Assembly: GCA_905221605.1 (NCBI GenBank)
Contig: CAJNDS010002132.1
Coordinates: forward strand, 37,501-101,500
Source: Symbiodinium natans
Taxonomy: Eukaryota; Sar; Dinophyceae; Suessiales; Symbiodiniaceae
DNA: 64,000 nt
Reading direction: 5' to 3'
The notes under the pieces were generated by a model. That model worked only from the letters and a program-made list of their open reading frames with translations, had not been told where the DNA came from and searched no databases. This document shows positions 11,485 to 24,570 of the stretch, one piece after another. The translations under genes were made by a program, and so were the position numbers. How positions within the stretch are numbered: the stretch's first letter is position 1; the number at the start of each line of letters is the position of its first letter.

Positions 11485-11850
11485 AGTATTCGATTTTGTT
11501 CTCAGGGCTGGTGCCAGAGGCACATCGGTCTATTCAAGGAGTGGGTATTGCTCTGAATGCGGACCTGCTTAAGGCATGAGAGAGGGCGGATTGCTTTTGC
11601 GCATATCAAGCTGAAACTCAAGGGCAGGCTGGTGAACGTCATCTCGGTCTATGCTCTACAGGGATTTGGAAGCGATGGTGGGATCGGCAAGCTCAGGTGA
11701 GCCAGTTGTTGTGATGGGCGATTTTCATGCGCGGGTGGGTCGGCGCAGAGGGGACGGAGAGGCGGGGCTGTGTTCGGCCAGTGATGCTTTTTGGGATGGG
11801 ACATGTGAATGAAAGTGGGCAATGTTTGCTAGCTTTTTGTGAGGGTTGTC

Positions 11851-14440
11851 CGCGGGATTCATGCGGGCAGCAGGGCTGTCTTACACAGGGTGGTTGCAAC
11901 TGGCATGTGCAGACAATGGCAAGAATTGGCGCCAAGCTACCCGAGCGATAGCTGTATGGTTTCGGCCGGTTCAGCCCAGGGGAGGGCAGGAGGCGCCGTG
12001 TTGGGTCAAATGGGAAGCTCGCCAGGAGGACTACCGGCTGCTGCTCAGTTAGTCAACGTGGCTAAGAAACTTCTGGGGCAGGAGTGGTGTACCCTGATCA
12101 ATCTTGTGGCCACAGAGCCTTGGAACACGGAAGTAATCACCGCCCGCGATCTAGCACTGCTCGCACTCATGGTACAAACAGAAGCGAAAATGTTAAAGAA
12201 CAGTGTACGTGCCCTCGGCCACCCCCCGCTAAACGTATTCGAATGCTCGTCGTCGAACGCCCTGGGACATAGCCTGCAACTCCAGACCCTGTCCCGGCAC
12301 GCGCCCTGCCGATCAGAAGATGGCAGTACTTCTCAGGGACCCCCGTCCTTGCCTCCTCTTCCTCACTCTCTCCCCCCTCAGGCAAGACCCCACGACACCA
12401 AAATACACAGGAGGATGCGTCTGTTTGCCCACCACATGCAAGCGATGTGGAGGTCCGTGCCGGAAAGGCGCTTACCGGGGAATGTGCCAAACATGCTTTC
12501 CGTACAGTGTTCGGAAGTGCTGGAGAGGCTGTATGTCAGTAGCCTGCGGTGGGCCGGAGCATCCGCCCCGCGCGTGCTGCAAAGGTCCATCTAATGAGGA
12601 TCTTTGCTGGAGCTGTTTCCGCAGTATCCCGACCGAGCCAAGCTGAAGGTCCGTAAAAAGCTGGCTTGGCGAGCGGGCCACCCGGTCTGGGATTGCCCCG
12701 TGCCTGGCTCTATCGTCTCAGCGATCGCTTCGTGCAGGTTGAGCTCGACGAGGAAGGCCGCTTGGAGCTCATTGCTGTGGACGTGGGCCTGCCAGGCCTG
12801 GTGCTGCGGCTGAACCCCGACGCTGAGCGCGCCTTGACGAAAAAGACGAGCGACTTCTTCGCGACCTCTATCCCCTGACGCTGGGAGGTTTGCACTTCGC
12901 ATGAACCGAGACTGTGGCTGCGCTAATGCTCGAACCTTCAAGCTACGGTCATTTTCTACACGTGTTTGCGAGAAGCCGATTTGCAAGGAGTAGGCATGCG
13001 AAGTTTGGAACTGTGGTACCGGCTCCACTCCTTCTTTCCGGCAGTGCGGGCACTTCAACGGGAACTGTAACGCACGTGCACCGTGTGATTGACATGCATG
13101 CGTGCACTCGACCGACCTGGATAGTATGCATTACACAGCAGATGCAGGGGACGCCCCGTCCTGACGAAGCTTCATATGCTTGCTGAGGCCCCGCGCTGCT
13201 GCTTCAGGGGTGCCCTCAAGGGTAAGCTCATGGAGCTCTGGGGCAAGTGGGGGGAAACCTCAAAGACGCCAACAGACCAGACATCTTCGTTGCATCTGCG
13301 GGACCACTTTGCGGGCATGGACAAGGAGGGCTTGGAAGTTGCTGCTGTTTTTTTCTTGGAGTGGTGAACGCAGTCAGTCATCCGACGGCCGAAATCCGAT
13401 ACCTTAGCCAACTCAGGTTGTCCTACGCGACTCGGAGGGAGCACAAAGGGTCAAGGATGCCTGGCTGTCGCTGCCTCGGCAGGGAGCATGACCTGGGCGT
13501 GAAGGTCAATCGGCACCAGCCTGGAATGGCTGCCAGGCTGGTCCTCAAGCAACTGGGGGAAGATGTTACAGGCAAGGGCAAAGGCAAAGGCAAGAGTCGG
13601 GGCAGTGATGGTTCGTGTCATAGTCCCAAGCGTGAATCTGAGGGTGGCGTGCCGGAAGCTGGTCGTCGTCGTAAGGAAAGGTGAGGTGAAGAATCCACCC
13701 CCCCCCCCCCCAGGTGGATCGCAACGCTGCGCATGGAAAATGTGCCCGTGCAACCTGCCCTTTTTCATGCATTTTTCCTCGTTGTCTCAGAATTCTTCGG
13801 TGCCCTGAATTTGCTGTCCCTGTCGACTCGGGTACCGTCAGTCATCAGTGCTGACAGGGTGCTGTCCCTGCAGCTTTTCTTGTTGTTGGTTGGTCTTGTG
13901 GGCGGGCTGGTAAGCGTCCGTTTATGTTGGGTCCTCTGTCTCGGTTTGGTGTCGGGGTCTTTTTCTCGGTATGTCTCCCATGTTTCTGGTGGTTTTCTGG
14001 CTCTCCTCTGTCCCTTGCGCTTTGTGTTTGGGGCCTGTTTTTCCCTACCCTCCTTTTTCCTTTTGGTCGCCTCTTTTGTTGCTCCCCCTCCTCCCCCCTT
14101 CTTCAGCCCAGTTTGCTGTGGTTTTGTCGCAAGGCTTGCTTTGTTTGTACCTGGGCCTTGAGGCTGCAGGGCCCTTGTACTTCTGGTAGTCCCCTGCGGG
14201 GTGAAGGTTGCAGTCGTTTACTTTGTCTTTATTTACGAGATTTTTGTTGTTTTGATTGGTTGTGTGATTTTGCTTGTACAGTTGTTTGCAAGGGTGCATG
14301 CCTTCTCTGCCAAGTTTGAGTTTATGATCGTTGTGGTATGTTAGCACATGCACCGGGACGTAGGACACTGTGCGCAGGCATGCCGCCAATGGGCAGCCAT
14401 ACCTCTTCTTCCAGGAAGTCCCTTAAACGACCCCTTTCCA
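11851..14440. other. Unassigned conserved block of duplication copy 1
   Basis: Almost identical to 21950-24570. Overlapping plus frames exist (11839-12594, 251 codons; 12320-12646, with Cys-pair text such as CKRCGGPC and GMCQTC; 12666-12878), and on the minus strand 12591-13058. None carries a motif I can assign. A repeated GGCAAAGG block (13570-13600), a 14-C run (13698) and a T-rich tract (13860-14280) argue against one continuous coding region. It may be the decayed body of the LINE or intronic sequence of the fascin-like gene. Confidence 0.4.
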
Positions 14441-14737
14441 AGGCCCCTGAAGTCCTGGAAGCCATTGAAAGTTTAAAACTCATCTGCTCCGGGCCCGAGC
14501 AGCCGAGCAGCGGGCCCCTCACAAAACCCCTACCCCCACTTCCCCACCCCCACCCTGTCAGCTGTCCAGGGTCCTGAGCCTACTGAAGGCCCGGAAGGGC
14601 CTCCGGGCTTCAGATCTTTCAGGGCTCCAGAACCTGCAACACCTCCGAGCTTTGCAAGGTCCCGTAATCCGGTGGTCCATACAGACACTAAGTGCGTGCG
14701 AAGCACGTGTGTCTTGCATACATATATATATATATAC

Positions 14738-16042
14738 CTGTAAGAAGGTGTATGCTGCATTCTTTGGTTCCGCCTGGAAGTGGTTCCAAACCTCTTTCTC
14801 CGCCAGACCATCAGCCTCCATGGGGCCCGTGCAATAAGCCTGTCCGGTGTTGTCCAGGCCCACAAACCTCTTCCAATGCGTGCCGAAGAGCGCCACCTCA
14901 ATGAGCACACTGCACTCAATCAGGGTGGTCTGTAATACACCATCTATACTAGAATTTTTTTTATCACGATGCTACACCAAAAGTTTCGAAAGTAGAGTAG
15001 GTCCAATGAAAAGCGCCACCTGGCCGTTCCCGACATCCACCACCAGGAACCGTTCCCACAACCAACCGGCAGGGAAATTGAGACCATGTGGAGAAGAGCG
15101 GTCCAGGTCCCAGTGGTGCATGCGCAACCATCTGTGGTGAGCATGGTTGAACAAGGCCACCACCTAGGTCTTTATCTTTCTTGTGCAGTACACCGTGGTG
15201 CTCGGTACCTTCCTGAAGAACACGACGTACATCTTCCACACAGTCTGGCAACCCCCCAAAACATAAACTCTGGTACAGCTCTGAGGCTAGCACCCTGCCA
15301 GGCTTCAAGAAGGGCTCGATGATCTGAAAGCGGAACTGCTGATGCGTCCAGCCATCAGGCAAGGCGTCGACCTCTGTCTCTCTGCGGTATGACAGTACAT
15401 ATGTTTATAGGGTAACTCCCCCCAAGACCAACCTCTCACATAAAACGAAGAGCAGTAAGACAAGATATATACTATACAAAACCGAAAAACAGGAGGCAAG
15501 AGCCATTTTTCTTTTTTCTTTGCGTTTCCATAGGAGGCAAAATACAAAGATAGGCATTCCTGAGAGAAACAAGCTCACTCTACAAAACTGCCTATTTTCT
15601 TTTCAGTTGGGGTTGGTCTTGGGGGAACTCTGAAACGATGGTGGACCCAACTGTGGTGAAAGTGGCTGGCCGCAGCGACATGGCCATAGAGGCCGTGCTC
15701 GTTGATGCCAAGGAAGCGGTTCGACCTTTGGTGATGCAGCGCGATCTCGCCGTTGCCTGCATCGATGACGGTCCAACGCTCCCAAATCCAACTTGGGTGC
15801 AGGCCCGATTCGTAATTATGGGAATGACTTGAGTGCACGGCACCGTGATTGTGAATGTTCAGGTACTGGTTGAAGAACCGATTGTGAATGGCGACGTTGT
15901 CACCGGGCTGTGGGATCACAGGCGGCGGCGTGTCCTGGCCCGAGAAGTGCCGCAGGGCATGGATAGCCTTGTTTCTGCTGTTCACAGACACGAAGGGGAG
16001 GGCGTGAAGGATCACCAGAAACTGGTTTACAATGTCCACCAT
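14738..16042 (-). pseudogene. Fascin-like beta-trefoil protein, copy 1, exon 1 truncated
   Basis: Same gene as 24866-26402. Exon 1 starts at 16042 (MVDIVNQFLV) and runs through the modules with NRFFNQYLNIHNHGA, IWERWTVIDAGNGEIALHH and NRFLGINEHG. At about 15627 a 234-bp deletion relative to copy 2 removes the last module and the 5' splice site, so the frame runs into former intron (RVPPRPTPTEKK) and ends at about 15575. Exons 2-4 (15373-15294, 15163-15020, 14896-14738) are still intact. The upstream TAC array is much longer than in copy 2. It is probably non-functional, although a shortened product is possible. Confidence 0.7.
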
Positions 16043-16125
16043 CTTGATCCTGACTGAAGGAAAGACCAGCAGTTGCTGCAGCAGCAGGATAGCCTCTACT
16101 TCTAACTTCGAATTTCTACTTCTAC

Positions 16126-16245
<120 letters not shown>

Positions 16246-16794
16246 AACTACAACGACAAATACGAGTTCGGATTCTCCTCGTATCTACTCCAAGACAGAA
16301 TCTCCTACTAAACAGCACCCAAGATCTTCTTCTCGTTGGAGGAGAAAGGACCGAAACCCATCTGCGTCCGCATCTCGAAGCTGTTCCCTTCAAGCAGGGC
16401 CTCAAGCGTTTGGGGTTTAGAGTTCAGCGCTCAGGGTTTAGGGTCTAGCATGCCGAAGAACTCAAAACAAAGAGAGTCTTGGTGCAAAACCCATATTTTC
16501 AAAAACTAGAGAAGCAGAATGCCTGGAGCTTGAAGCTCACCATCCCTGGATGCACGAAGTTGAAGAGCTGGAAAACCTGAGAAAGGCGTTTGGCTTCTTG
16601 GTTTTTTCTTCGAAGCTCCAGAAAAGAAAGCAGTTTCCGGCTTCGTGTTTGGTTTAAGCTGTCAAGCTAGGGTGTGGGGCTTCAGGACTAGGTTTTAGGG
16701 CATAGGGTTTCAGTACACATGGTCGAGTAATATAGACTAGCTAAAGACAACAAAAGAAAGCATGCGCACCACTCCCGTGACCCACCCTTGCACT

Positions 16795-17035
<241 letters not shown>

Positions 17036-17253
17036 ACCACCACCACCGCCACAACCACCATCAGTGCACTAGTTCCGCTTGCTCGTCAACTTGCTCTTGT
17101 CGATATGCTCAGAGTGCTATGGCAATTTTCCACGCGGGCTACGATACCCAAAAACCCTCAACCTTCCATTGCCACTCAGAAGCTCCTTGTGCCTTCCTCA
17201 GCTCCTTCGAAGCCGCCTGCCCGCGGTGCTCCTGGGCTCAAAGCTTTAGGCTT

Positions 17254-19492
17254 CACTGCCCTGAAGGTCGTTCCATTCCAGAAGTGTTTTGGCAGCGCAT
17301 CTACCTGCCAGTCCCGATCACAACAACGGCGGTGGAGGAGGCCACAACAACCAGCACAGTGGTGTTGAACCGGGCTGCAGGGAGCCAGGCCACCGTTGCC
17401 ACGAAGGGTCAGGGTTCGAAGGGCAGCACGGAGAGCAAGGGCGTCGAGGGTTCCTTGGAGACCACGGGGCGCAAGGGCGTCGAGGGTTCATGGCGTCGGG
17501 CTCCGTGGAGAAAGAACAATAGAAAACTTTGCGATTTTCGGCGTCCATTTCTTGTACACAATCAGAAAACTTCAAGTAATGGATGTCAACCGTCAATTTG
17601 GGCAAAATTTTGAAAAACAAAATGGAATGTTCTGTGATTGGGCACAAATAAATATTGCCACTTCTATATCTCGGCAAGCAAGCCCCACATTCGGAAAAAG
17701 CGAAGTTTTTTTTTGACGACGGGGGTGCCACTTGTTTGCCCAAAAGCTTGCTGAAACAAAAAATGTGAAAATTTTTGAAAAACTTTATGTAGCGCACACC
17801 CAAATTCACGGTTGACAGATTGCGTACAACAAATTGATCATTAGGTGCAGCCGGTCTTGTGCTAAAGGGCACCGAACTGGTTTCCACTTTGTCAACACCT
17901 GCAAGGCGGGCTTTCTGCAGTTCACTTCACGTGGGCCGCCTCCGAAATTCTGACCGTCCTCAGGATCTTGGCACCGGAAGTGATCCTAATGTTAGGTCAC
18001 GACACCCACCACTCGGTGATATGGATGTGGATCAGACACAGCCCTGTGGCTCACTTCCAACCTTGAGTTGTTTACCACCGGATGGTCATGCCTTGCTGAC
18101 TGCCTGGCCTCGCTTGGTTGCTAAACAAGTATGAGGCGCATCCCTGCTGTATCCCTGCAGGACCTCTTATCCTCGCCAGGGCTGCGTTCGGCGTTGGTTC
18201 CAGGGTTTCTCACAGCTTTGTTTTGGTTCCTTTCATGCTTGAGCCAAAATGGCTTGAGCCATGGAAAGTTTGAGGCTCGACCTCATGGCCATAGGGACCT
18301 GGAGAGCATGCCTAGTTTTCGGGGCAGGCACAGGAAACGTTCCTGTCCCGCGCAGCGGCCGATTTTGGACGGTTCATCTGGCAAAAAAAAGAAACTGACC
18401 AATATGTTGAATTTTTTCATTAGAACAAAATGAACCAGAAAGGAAATGACACCAATCACCCAATACATTTTGACATTTGACGACAAAGTGGTGGTAACAA
18501 GAAATACTTTTCCACCGTTGCTAAACAATCCCAAAATGACGGCAACAAGTCGCTTCACCACAAACTATTTTTTTCCATCTTTGACAACGTGCCAGCAATT
18601 CCCATCAAGGCCCCCAATATTTGTGTCCATCGATCCAAAAATATTATTCGAATATAAATGATTTATGGCTTGATTCTTTGTGGCTCAGGAAAAAATATTA
18701 ATTATTTAGTTTTATGTCTAGAAAGGAGGAAGCCAGGAACGCATTGTTTTGATGTCCTGATATTGCTGACTGACACTATCGTTGCCGCCAAAAATGCTGC
18801 TCAGGCCCCAGCACGCTTGCGCTTTTGTGCGTCGATGTGTAGGATATTTTACGTACAACAACTTGCAATCCTGATATTCGTTACTTACCCCGAGAAGCTC
18901 TACTTTTCAATATACATTGAATTCTCCAAGATAACTGCACAATGTTCGCGAATTCTGTCGGCACAAATATCAGAATTCCATTTAAGATTTGAATACGTTG
19001 AATGTTATGGATTTATCGTATGCTCTTGAGGCATATATTTTGAAAATATAAAATGATATAGAATTCACTGATATAAGATTCTTGATCAAAATAAATTTAT
19101 TCTAATCTTTTTGAATATGACTTTAGGTAATTTTACTTAATTTAAACATAGAATTTAAAGTAATTTGATATCAATCACCGTTTTGAGTTCGTATAATATA
19201 AGAATTTGAAAATCTTTCATCATTTCTTTGGAGGTTTTATTGAACTATTCGTGGAATCATCTTCTATACCCAAATCCATATTCCAGGGATTCGAGATTGC
19301 CATAAAGGTTTATGCCGTGCAGAAACCAAATGAATAATTTCAGAACCCCCCCCCCCCGCCTACAGACAAAATCACAAATTTTCCTCGTAATTTCAAAGAA
19401 AAAGAACCCGAATTACGAGAGTACGAGGAACGTCGCCAGAGAGAGACACAAAGGAGGCTCATCCACAAGGTGACCAACTTACGTATCACTAT
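17254..19492. other. Spacer between duplication copies, with an AT-rich island (about 18640-19340)
   Basis: 17254-17520 is GC-rich without a supported gene; 17520-17860 and especially 18640-19340 are strongly A+T-rich, unlike everything else in the window. The one longer frame in the island (18658-19029) has no motif I recognise and does not read like mitochondrial cox or cob protein. A run of nine or more C lies near 19350. No gene is called. Confidence 0.55.
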
Positions 19493-19702
19493 CTGTATTT
19501 CGAACCCAGCCATAGTTCTCGTGAAATACCAGTTCGAAGTGGATTGTAAGTATGAGGGCGAGGGAAGAAAATGAATCTCTCCTGTGTTGATGTGTAGATT
19601 GATGTGTTGGGTTGTCCAGGGGCTTGCTCTTCAGCCTGATCCTTCCGGTGGCAGGTTGAGGCTGGATTTTCGTGTCTGGGTTCTCAGTCGCTGGAGTGGA
19701 GA

Positions 19703-21187
19703 AAAATTATATTGTGGAAATTGTGGTTCTTGTGCTGTGTATTGTACACTCTTCTACAGTCCCCCATAGAAAAAGTCGTGGCATAAATGCATGATACTTT
19801 TGTGAAACCTCCCCAAACCGAATATAGTTATCGGTTTACCTCGGAGGCATGATGTTTTTGTGAAACCTCCCAGAACCGAATGCAACAATCGGCTTGCCTC
19901 GGAGGCAAAACCCATACCTGCAGCATCCCTGCATATTTCTTGTTTGTTCGCTCAAACGATGTGAGGACGATGGGCCGGGTGCAAGGTGACACCGATGGAA
20001 AAGGCCCGAAACCAAAGTGACACGTCTTCTCCGTGTCCACTTCGGCTGTCTTGATTAAGCCAGGATCATGTCTGGCAGACTTTGTGCAGTAGGCGTGGAT
20101 AGATTGCACCATATGGGCATGTGCCTAAGTTGATATTCCACTTGGATCCTTGTTCATATGTGTCATACAAGTAGAAAAGGTGTCCCATGGTACTTCAAAG
20201 CTGCCGAAAAGTTCCTCACATAGAGACATAGATGTTCTTCAGCGAGTACCGTGGAAGGTCCAACCCGAAGGGACCGTCGGATTGGATGGTTGAGCGCTCG
20301 GGTAGTGCAAATGACCTGGCCGTAGCCAAGTGGGATTTAGGGCTCAGGGTTTCGGGCCTAAACCCGAGCCCCTCAACCTCCCCAAATGGGCTGAGTGCCC
20401 AAAAGGTGCTGGGCGGCTGCTTTCTGGAGCTAAATCCACCAAAAAAAACATCCCCAACAAAAGCGGGGTAGATAGGGTAAATCGGGTTATCGGTATTTTC
20501 GGGGAGGTTTAGGATCCCCCTACATCCCCTGAAATTCAAGGTCCAAGCTGCTGATATCAACGACCTGAAAGCGTTCCCAAGTCCATCCATCGGGGAGATC
20601 CTGCATACTACCGCGTAGAATCATAGTATAGTATGGGGGTAGCCTTTTGACTAAACCCTAAACCCTAAACATTGGCCTACTGTGTGCTCTCCTGCGCACC
20701 GCAAGGTGCGCTGGCGTCGATGCCCGCCATTCCTGCACGGCGTGTCCCTACACCCACAACCCTAAGCCCAAAAGCCGAAGCCCCAAAAACCTACACCCCA
20801 CACACTGAACCCCACCGACAATAAAAAATAGCATCCTTAAACTTTAAACCCTAAAGCCCCAGCAAAGAGCCTTCCGAGCTCGTCATCCGGAGGAAGCGGT
20901 TGTTCGTGGGATTATGCAGTCCAATCTGGCCATGGCCTGCCGGTACCACCTCAGATCAGCTCCGTCTGAAGTCCTTCTGCACTGCCGCAATAGTACACAA
21001 CTCAAAGCCATCCCACAACCCCACAGTGATAACAGACGTGCATATACACACATGCATGCAATGTATATACACAATTAAACAAGTATGTAAGGAAGTGTGC
21101 GTATGTGTCTGTGTTGCCTATGCGTGTATGTGTCTATGTTTGTCTATGTGTGCATGTGTGTGTGTATATATGTGGATGTCTATTTGA
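19703..21187. repeat. Repeat family A, third copy (within duplication copy 2)
   Basis: Near-identical to 8474-9960. Contains the same fascin-like exon fragment near 20600-20536 and a shorter TG microsatellite. Confidence 0.85.
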
Positions 21188-21334
21188 ATACGTGTTTGTA
21201 GCAGGGGAAAACCCCTTCATCTGCCCTTGGCAGACACCCAGTATCAGCCTGACTAGCTGGCGCTGGGTTTTTTCTTTTGCCCAGGACCGAACTGTACCTT
21301 CCGAGATCAGCCATTTGAGCCAGCGCAGCCAAAG

Positions 21335-21950
21335 GTGAAGGCTCCCTCTGCGGGCTCGAGTTCTAAGCTCAACTGGAAGCGCCGGAGTCTGGAGTTTGGG
21401 GTGGGGAGGAACGTTCTTGCGTTTGGTAATTGCGTTCAGGTTGGGGATTCCAAAGAACTTCGTGTGGAGGGACACGTGGTTAAACCGGAGGAGTTTTCTC
21501 GTGTACTGGAGGAAACCAATCTTTCGTTGTGTTGTCTTCCTGAAACTAGGTGGAAAAGTGAGGATGTGGTTCGGTTTGGGGAGTATTCGATTTTGTTCTC
21601 AGGGCTGGTGCCAGAGGCACATCGGTCTATTCAAGGAGTGGGTATTGCTCTGAATGCGGACCTGCTTAAGGCATGAGAGAGGGCGGATTGCTTTTGCGCA
21701 TATCAAGCTGAAACTCAAGGGCAGGCTGGTGAACGTCATCTCGGTCTATGCTCTACAGGGATTTGGAAGCGATGGTGGGATCGGCAAGCTCAGGTGAGCC
21801 GGTTGTTGTGATGGGCGATTTTCATGCGCGGGTGGGTCGGCGCAGAGGGGACGGAGAGGCGGGGCTGTGTTCGGCCAGTGATGCTTTTTGGGATGGGACA
21901 TGTGAATGAAAGTGGGCAATGTTTGCTAGCTTTTTGTGAGGGTTGTCCGC
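21335..21950 (+). pseudogene. LINE endonuclease domain, copy 2 (empty-site version)
   Basis: Keeps the first 113 codons uninterrupted: VLAFGNCVQVGDSKELRVEG, then SLCCLPETRWKSEDVVRFGE, then GVGIALNADLLKA, where a stop and frameshift occur. The downstream pieces AFAHIKLKLKGRLVNVISVY and PVVVMGDFHARVG are in other frames. This order matches the N-terminal endonuclease of non-LTR retrotransposons (WNVRSL, QETRW and GDFN blocks). The Asn of GDFN is His here, so a catalytic position is probably lost. It gives the direct comparison showing what was inserted in copy 1. Confidence 0.8.
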
Positions 21951-24570
21951 GGGATTCATGCGGGCAGCAGGGCTGTCTTACACAGGGTGGTTGCAACTGG
22001 CATGTGCAGACAATGGCAAGAATTGGCGCCAAGCTACCCGAGCGATAGCTGTATGGTTTCGGCCGGTTCAGCCCAGGGGAGGGCAGGAGGCGCCGTGTTG
22101 GGTCAAATGGGAAGCTCGCCAGGAGGACTACCGGCTGCTGCTCAGTTAGTCAACGTGGCTAAGAAACTTCTGGGGCAGGAGTGGTGTACCCTGATCAATC
22201 TTGTGGCCACAGAGCCTTGGAACACGGAAGTAATCACCGCCCGCGATCTAGCACTGCTCGCACTCATGGTACAAACAGAAGCGAAAATGTTAAAGAACAG
22301 TGTACGTGCCCTCGGCCACCCCCCGCTAAACGTATTCGAATGCTCGTCGTCGAACGCCCTGGGACATAGCCTGCAACTCCAGACCCTGTCCCGGCACGCG
22401 CCCTGCCGATCAGAAGATGGCAGTACTTCTCAGGGACCCCCGTCCTTGCCTCCTCTTCCTCACTCTCTCCCCCCTCAGGCAAGACCCCACGACACCAAAA
22501 TACACAGGAGGATGCGTCTGTTTGCCCACCACATGCAAGCGATGTGGAGGTCCGTGCCGGAAAGGCGCTTACCGGGGAATGTGCCAAACATGCTTTCCGT
22601 ACAGTGTTCGGAAGTGCTGGAGAGGCTGTATGTCAGTAGCCTGCGGTGGGCCGGAGCATCCGCCCCGCGCGTGCTGCAAAGGTCCATCTAATGAGGATCT
22701 TTGCTGGAGCTGTTTCCGCAGTACCCCGACCGAGCCAAGCTGAAGGTCCGTAAAAAGCTGGCTTGGCGAGCGGGCCACCCGGTCTGGGATTGCCCCGTGC
22801 CTGGCTCTATCGTCTCAGCGATCGCTTCGTGCAGGTTGAGCTCGACGAGGAAGGCCACGAGGACCGCAGCTGCGCCGACGAAGACAGCCGCTTGGAGCTC
22901 ATTGCTGTGGACGTGGGCCTGCCAGGCCTGGTGCTGCGGCTGAACCCCGACGCTGAGCGCGCCTTGACGAAAAAGACGAGCGACTTCTTCGCGACCTCTA
23001 TCCCCTGACGCTGGGAGGTTTGCACTTCGCATGAACCGAGACTGCGGCTGCGCTAATGCTCGAACCTTCAAGCTACGGTCATTTTCTACACGTGTTTGCG
23101 AGAAGCCGATTTGCAAGGAGTAGGCATGCGAAGTTTGGAACTGTGGTACCGGCTCCACTCCTTCTTTCCGGCAGTGCGGGCACTTCAACGGGAACTGTAA
23201 CGCACGTGCACCGTGTGATTGACATGCATGCGTGCACTCGACCGACCTGGATAGTATGCATTACACAGCAGATGCAGGGGACGCCCCGTCCTGACGAAGC
23301 TTCATATGCTTGCTGAGGCCCCGCGCTGCTGCTTCAGGGGTGCCCTCAAGGGTAAGCTCATGGAGCTCTGGGGCAAGTGGGGGGAAACCTCAAAGACGCC
23401 AACAGACCAGACATCTTCGTTGCATCTGCGGGACCACTTTGCGGGCATGGACAAGGAGGGCTTGGAAGTTGCTGCTGTTTTTTTCTTGGAGTGGTGAACG
23501 CAGTCAGTCATCCGACGGCCGAAATCCGATACCTTAGCCAACTCAGGTTGTCCTACGCGACTCGGAGGGAGCACAAAGGGTCAAGGATGCCTGGCTGTCG
23601 CTGCCTCGGCAGGGAGCATGACCTGGGCGTGAAGGTCAATCGGCACCAGCCTGGAATGGCTGCCAGGCTGGTCCTCAAGCAACTGGGGGAAGATGTTACA
23701 GGCAAGGGCAAAGGCAAAGGCAAGAGTCGGGGCAGTGATGGTTCGTGTCATAGTCCCAAGCGTGAATCTGAGGGTGGCGTGCCGGAAGCTGGTCGTCGTC
23801 GTAAGGAAAGGTGAGGTGAAGAATCCACCCCCCCCCCCCCCAGGTGGATCGCAACGCTGCGCATGGAAAATGTGCCCGTGCAACCTGCCCTTTTTCATGC
23901 ATTTTTCCTCGTTGTCTCAGAATTCTTCGGTGCCCTGAATTTGCTGTCCCTGTCGACTCGGGTACCGTCAGTCATCAGTGCTGACAGGGTGCTGTCCCTG
24001 CAGCTTTTCTTGTTGTTGGTTGGTCTTGTGGGCGGGCTGGTAAGCGTCCGTTTATGTTGGGTCCTCTGTCTCGGTTTGGTGTCGGGGTCTTTTTCTCGGT
24101 ATGTCTCCCATGTTTCTGGTGGTTTTCTGGCTCTCCTCTGTCCCTTGCGCTTTGTGTTTGGGGCCTGTTTTTCCCTACCCTCCTTTTTCCTTTTGGTCGC
24201 CTCTTTTGTTGCTCCCCCTCCTCCCCCCTTCTTCAGCCCAGTTTGCTGTGGTTTTGTCGCAAGGCTTGCTTTGTTTGTACCTGGGCCTTGAGGCTGCAGG
24301 GCCCTTGTACTTCTGGTAGTCCCCTGCGGGGTGAAAGTTGCAGTCGTTTACTTTGTCTTTATTTACGAGATTTTTGTTGTTTTGATTGGTTGTGTGATTT
24401 TGCTTGTACAGTTGTTTGCAAGGGTGCATGCCTTCTCTGCCAAGTTGAGTTTATGATCGTTGTGGTATGTTAGCACGTGCACCGGGACGTAGGACACAGT
24501 GTGCAGGCATGCCGCCAATGGGCAGCCATACCTCTTCTTCCAGGAAGTCCCTTAAACGACCCTTTCCAAG
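21951..24570. other. Unassigned conserved block of duplication copy 2
   Basis: Counterpart of 11851-14440, differing at few positions. At 22857-22889 it has 33 extra bases that keep the plus frame LSDRFVQVELDEEG...LELIAVDVGLPGL open. That is the best hint of a real reading frame in the block; its product is unknown. Confidence 0.4.

Larger units (their letters stand above)
10110..11850 (+). pseudogene. LINE (non-LTR retrotransposon) endonuclease, copy 1, interrupted by a TIR element
   Basis: Encodes the apurinic-type endonuclease (EEP) domain of a non-LTR retrotransposon in fragments. Motif 1 is NLSLCCLPETRWKSEDV, with the catalytic Glu in the QETRW-like block. The next pieces are GVGIALNADLLK, then IAFAHIKLKLKGRLVNVISV, then PVVVMGDFHARVG, matching the GDFN-ARVG block of LINE endonucleases. 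The frame shifts after LLKA and again before the GDFHARVG block, and stops follow, so it is dead. Between RF and GEYS the frame is broken by the 1125-bp insertion at 10352-11476; copy 2 (21335-21950) keeps the empty site. No reverse transcriptase motif was found downstream, so the 3' part is lost or unrecognisable. Confidence 0.8.

Noticed and set aside
13563-13690. GKGKGKGKSRG basic repeat as a nuclear protein signature
   Set aside because: Short AAGGCA microsatellite; the frame around it has no domain and ends shortly after.
13733-14161. Very hydrophobic plus frame that could be a membrane protein (also at 23863-24291)
   Set aside because: It comes from a T/C-rich low-complexity tract; Val/Leu/Phe content follows composition, with no charged flanks or conserved pattern.
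17289-17522. Collagen-like Gly-x-y text in a plus frame (GFEGQHGEQGRRGFLGDHGA)
   Set aside because: Only a few irregular triplets, from a local duplication of GGGCGCAAGGGCGTCGAGGG; not a real triple-helix repeat.
18658-19029. 123-codon frame in the AT-rich island as a mitochondrial gene transferred to the nucleus
   Set aside because: Composition fits, but none of the conserved blocks of cox1, cox3 or cob is visible; kept only as an observation about base composition.
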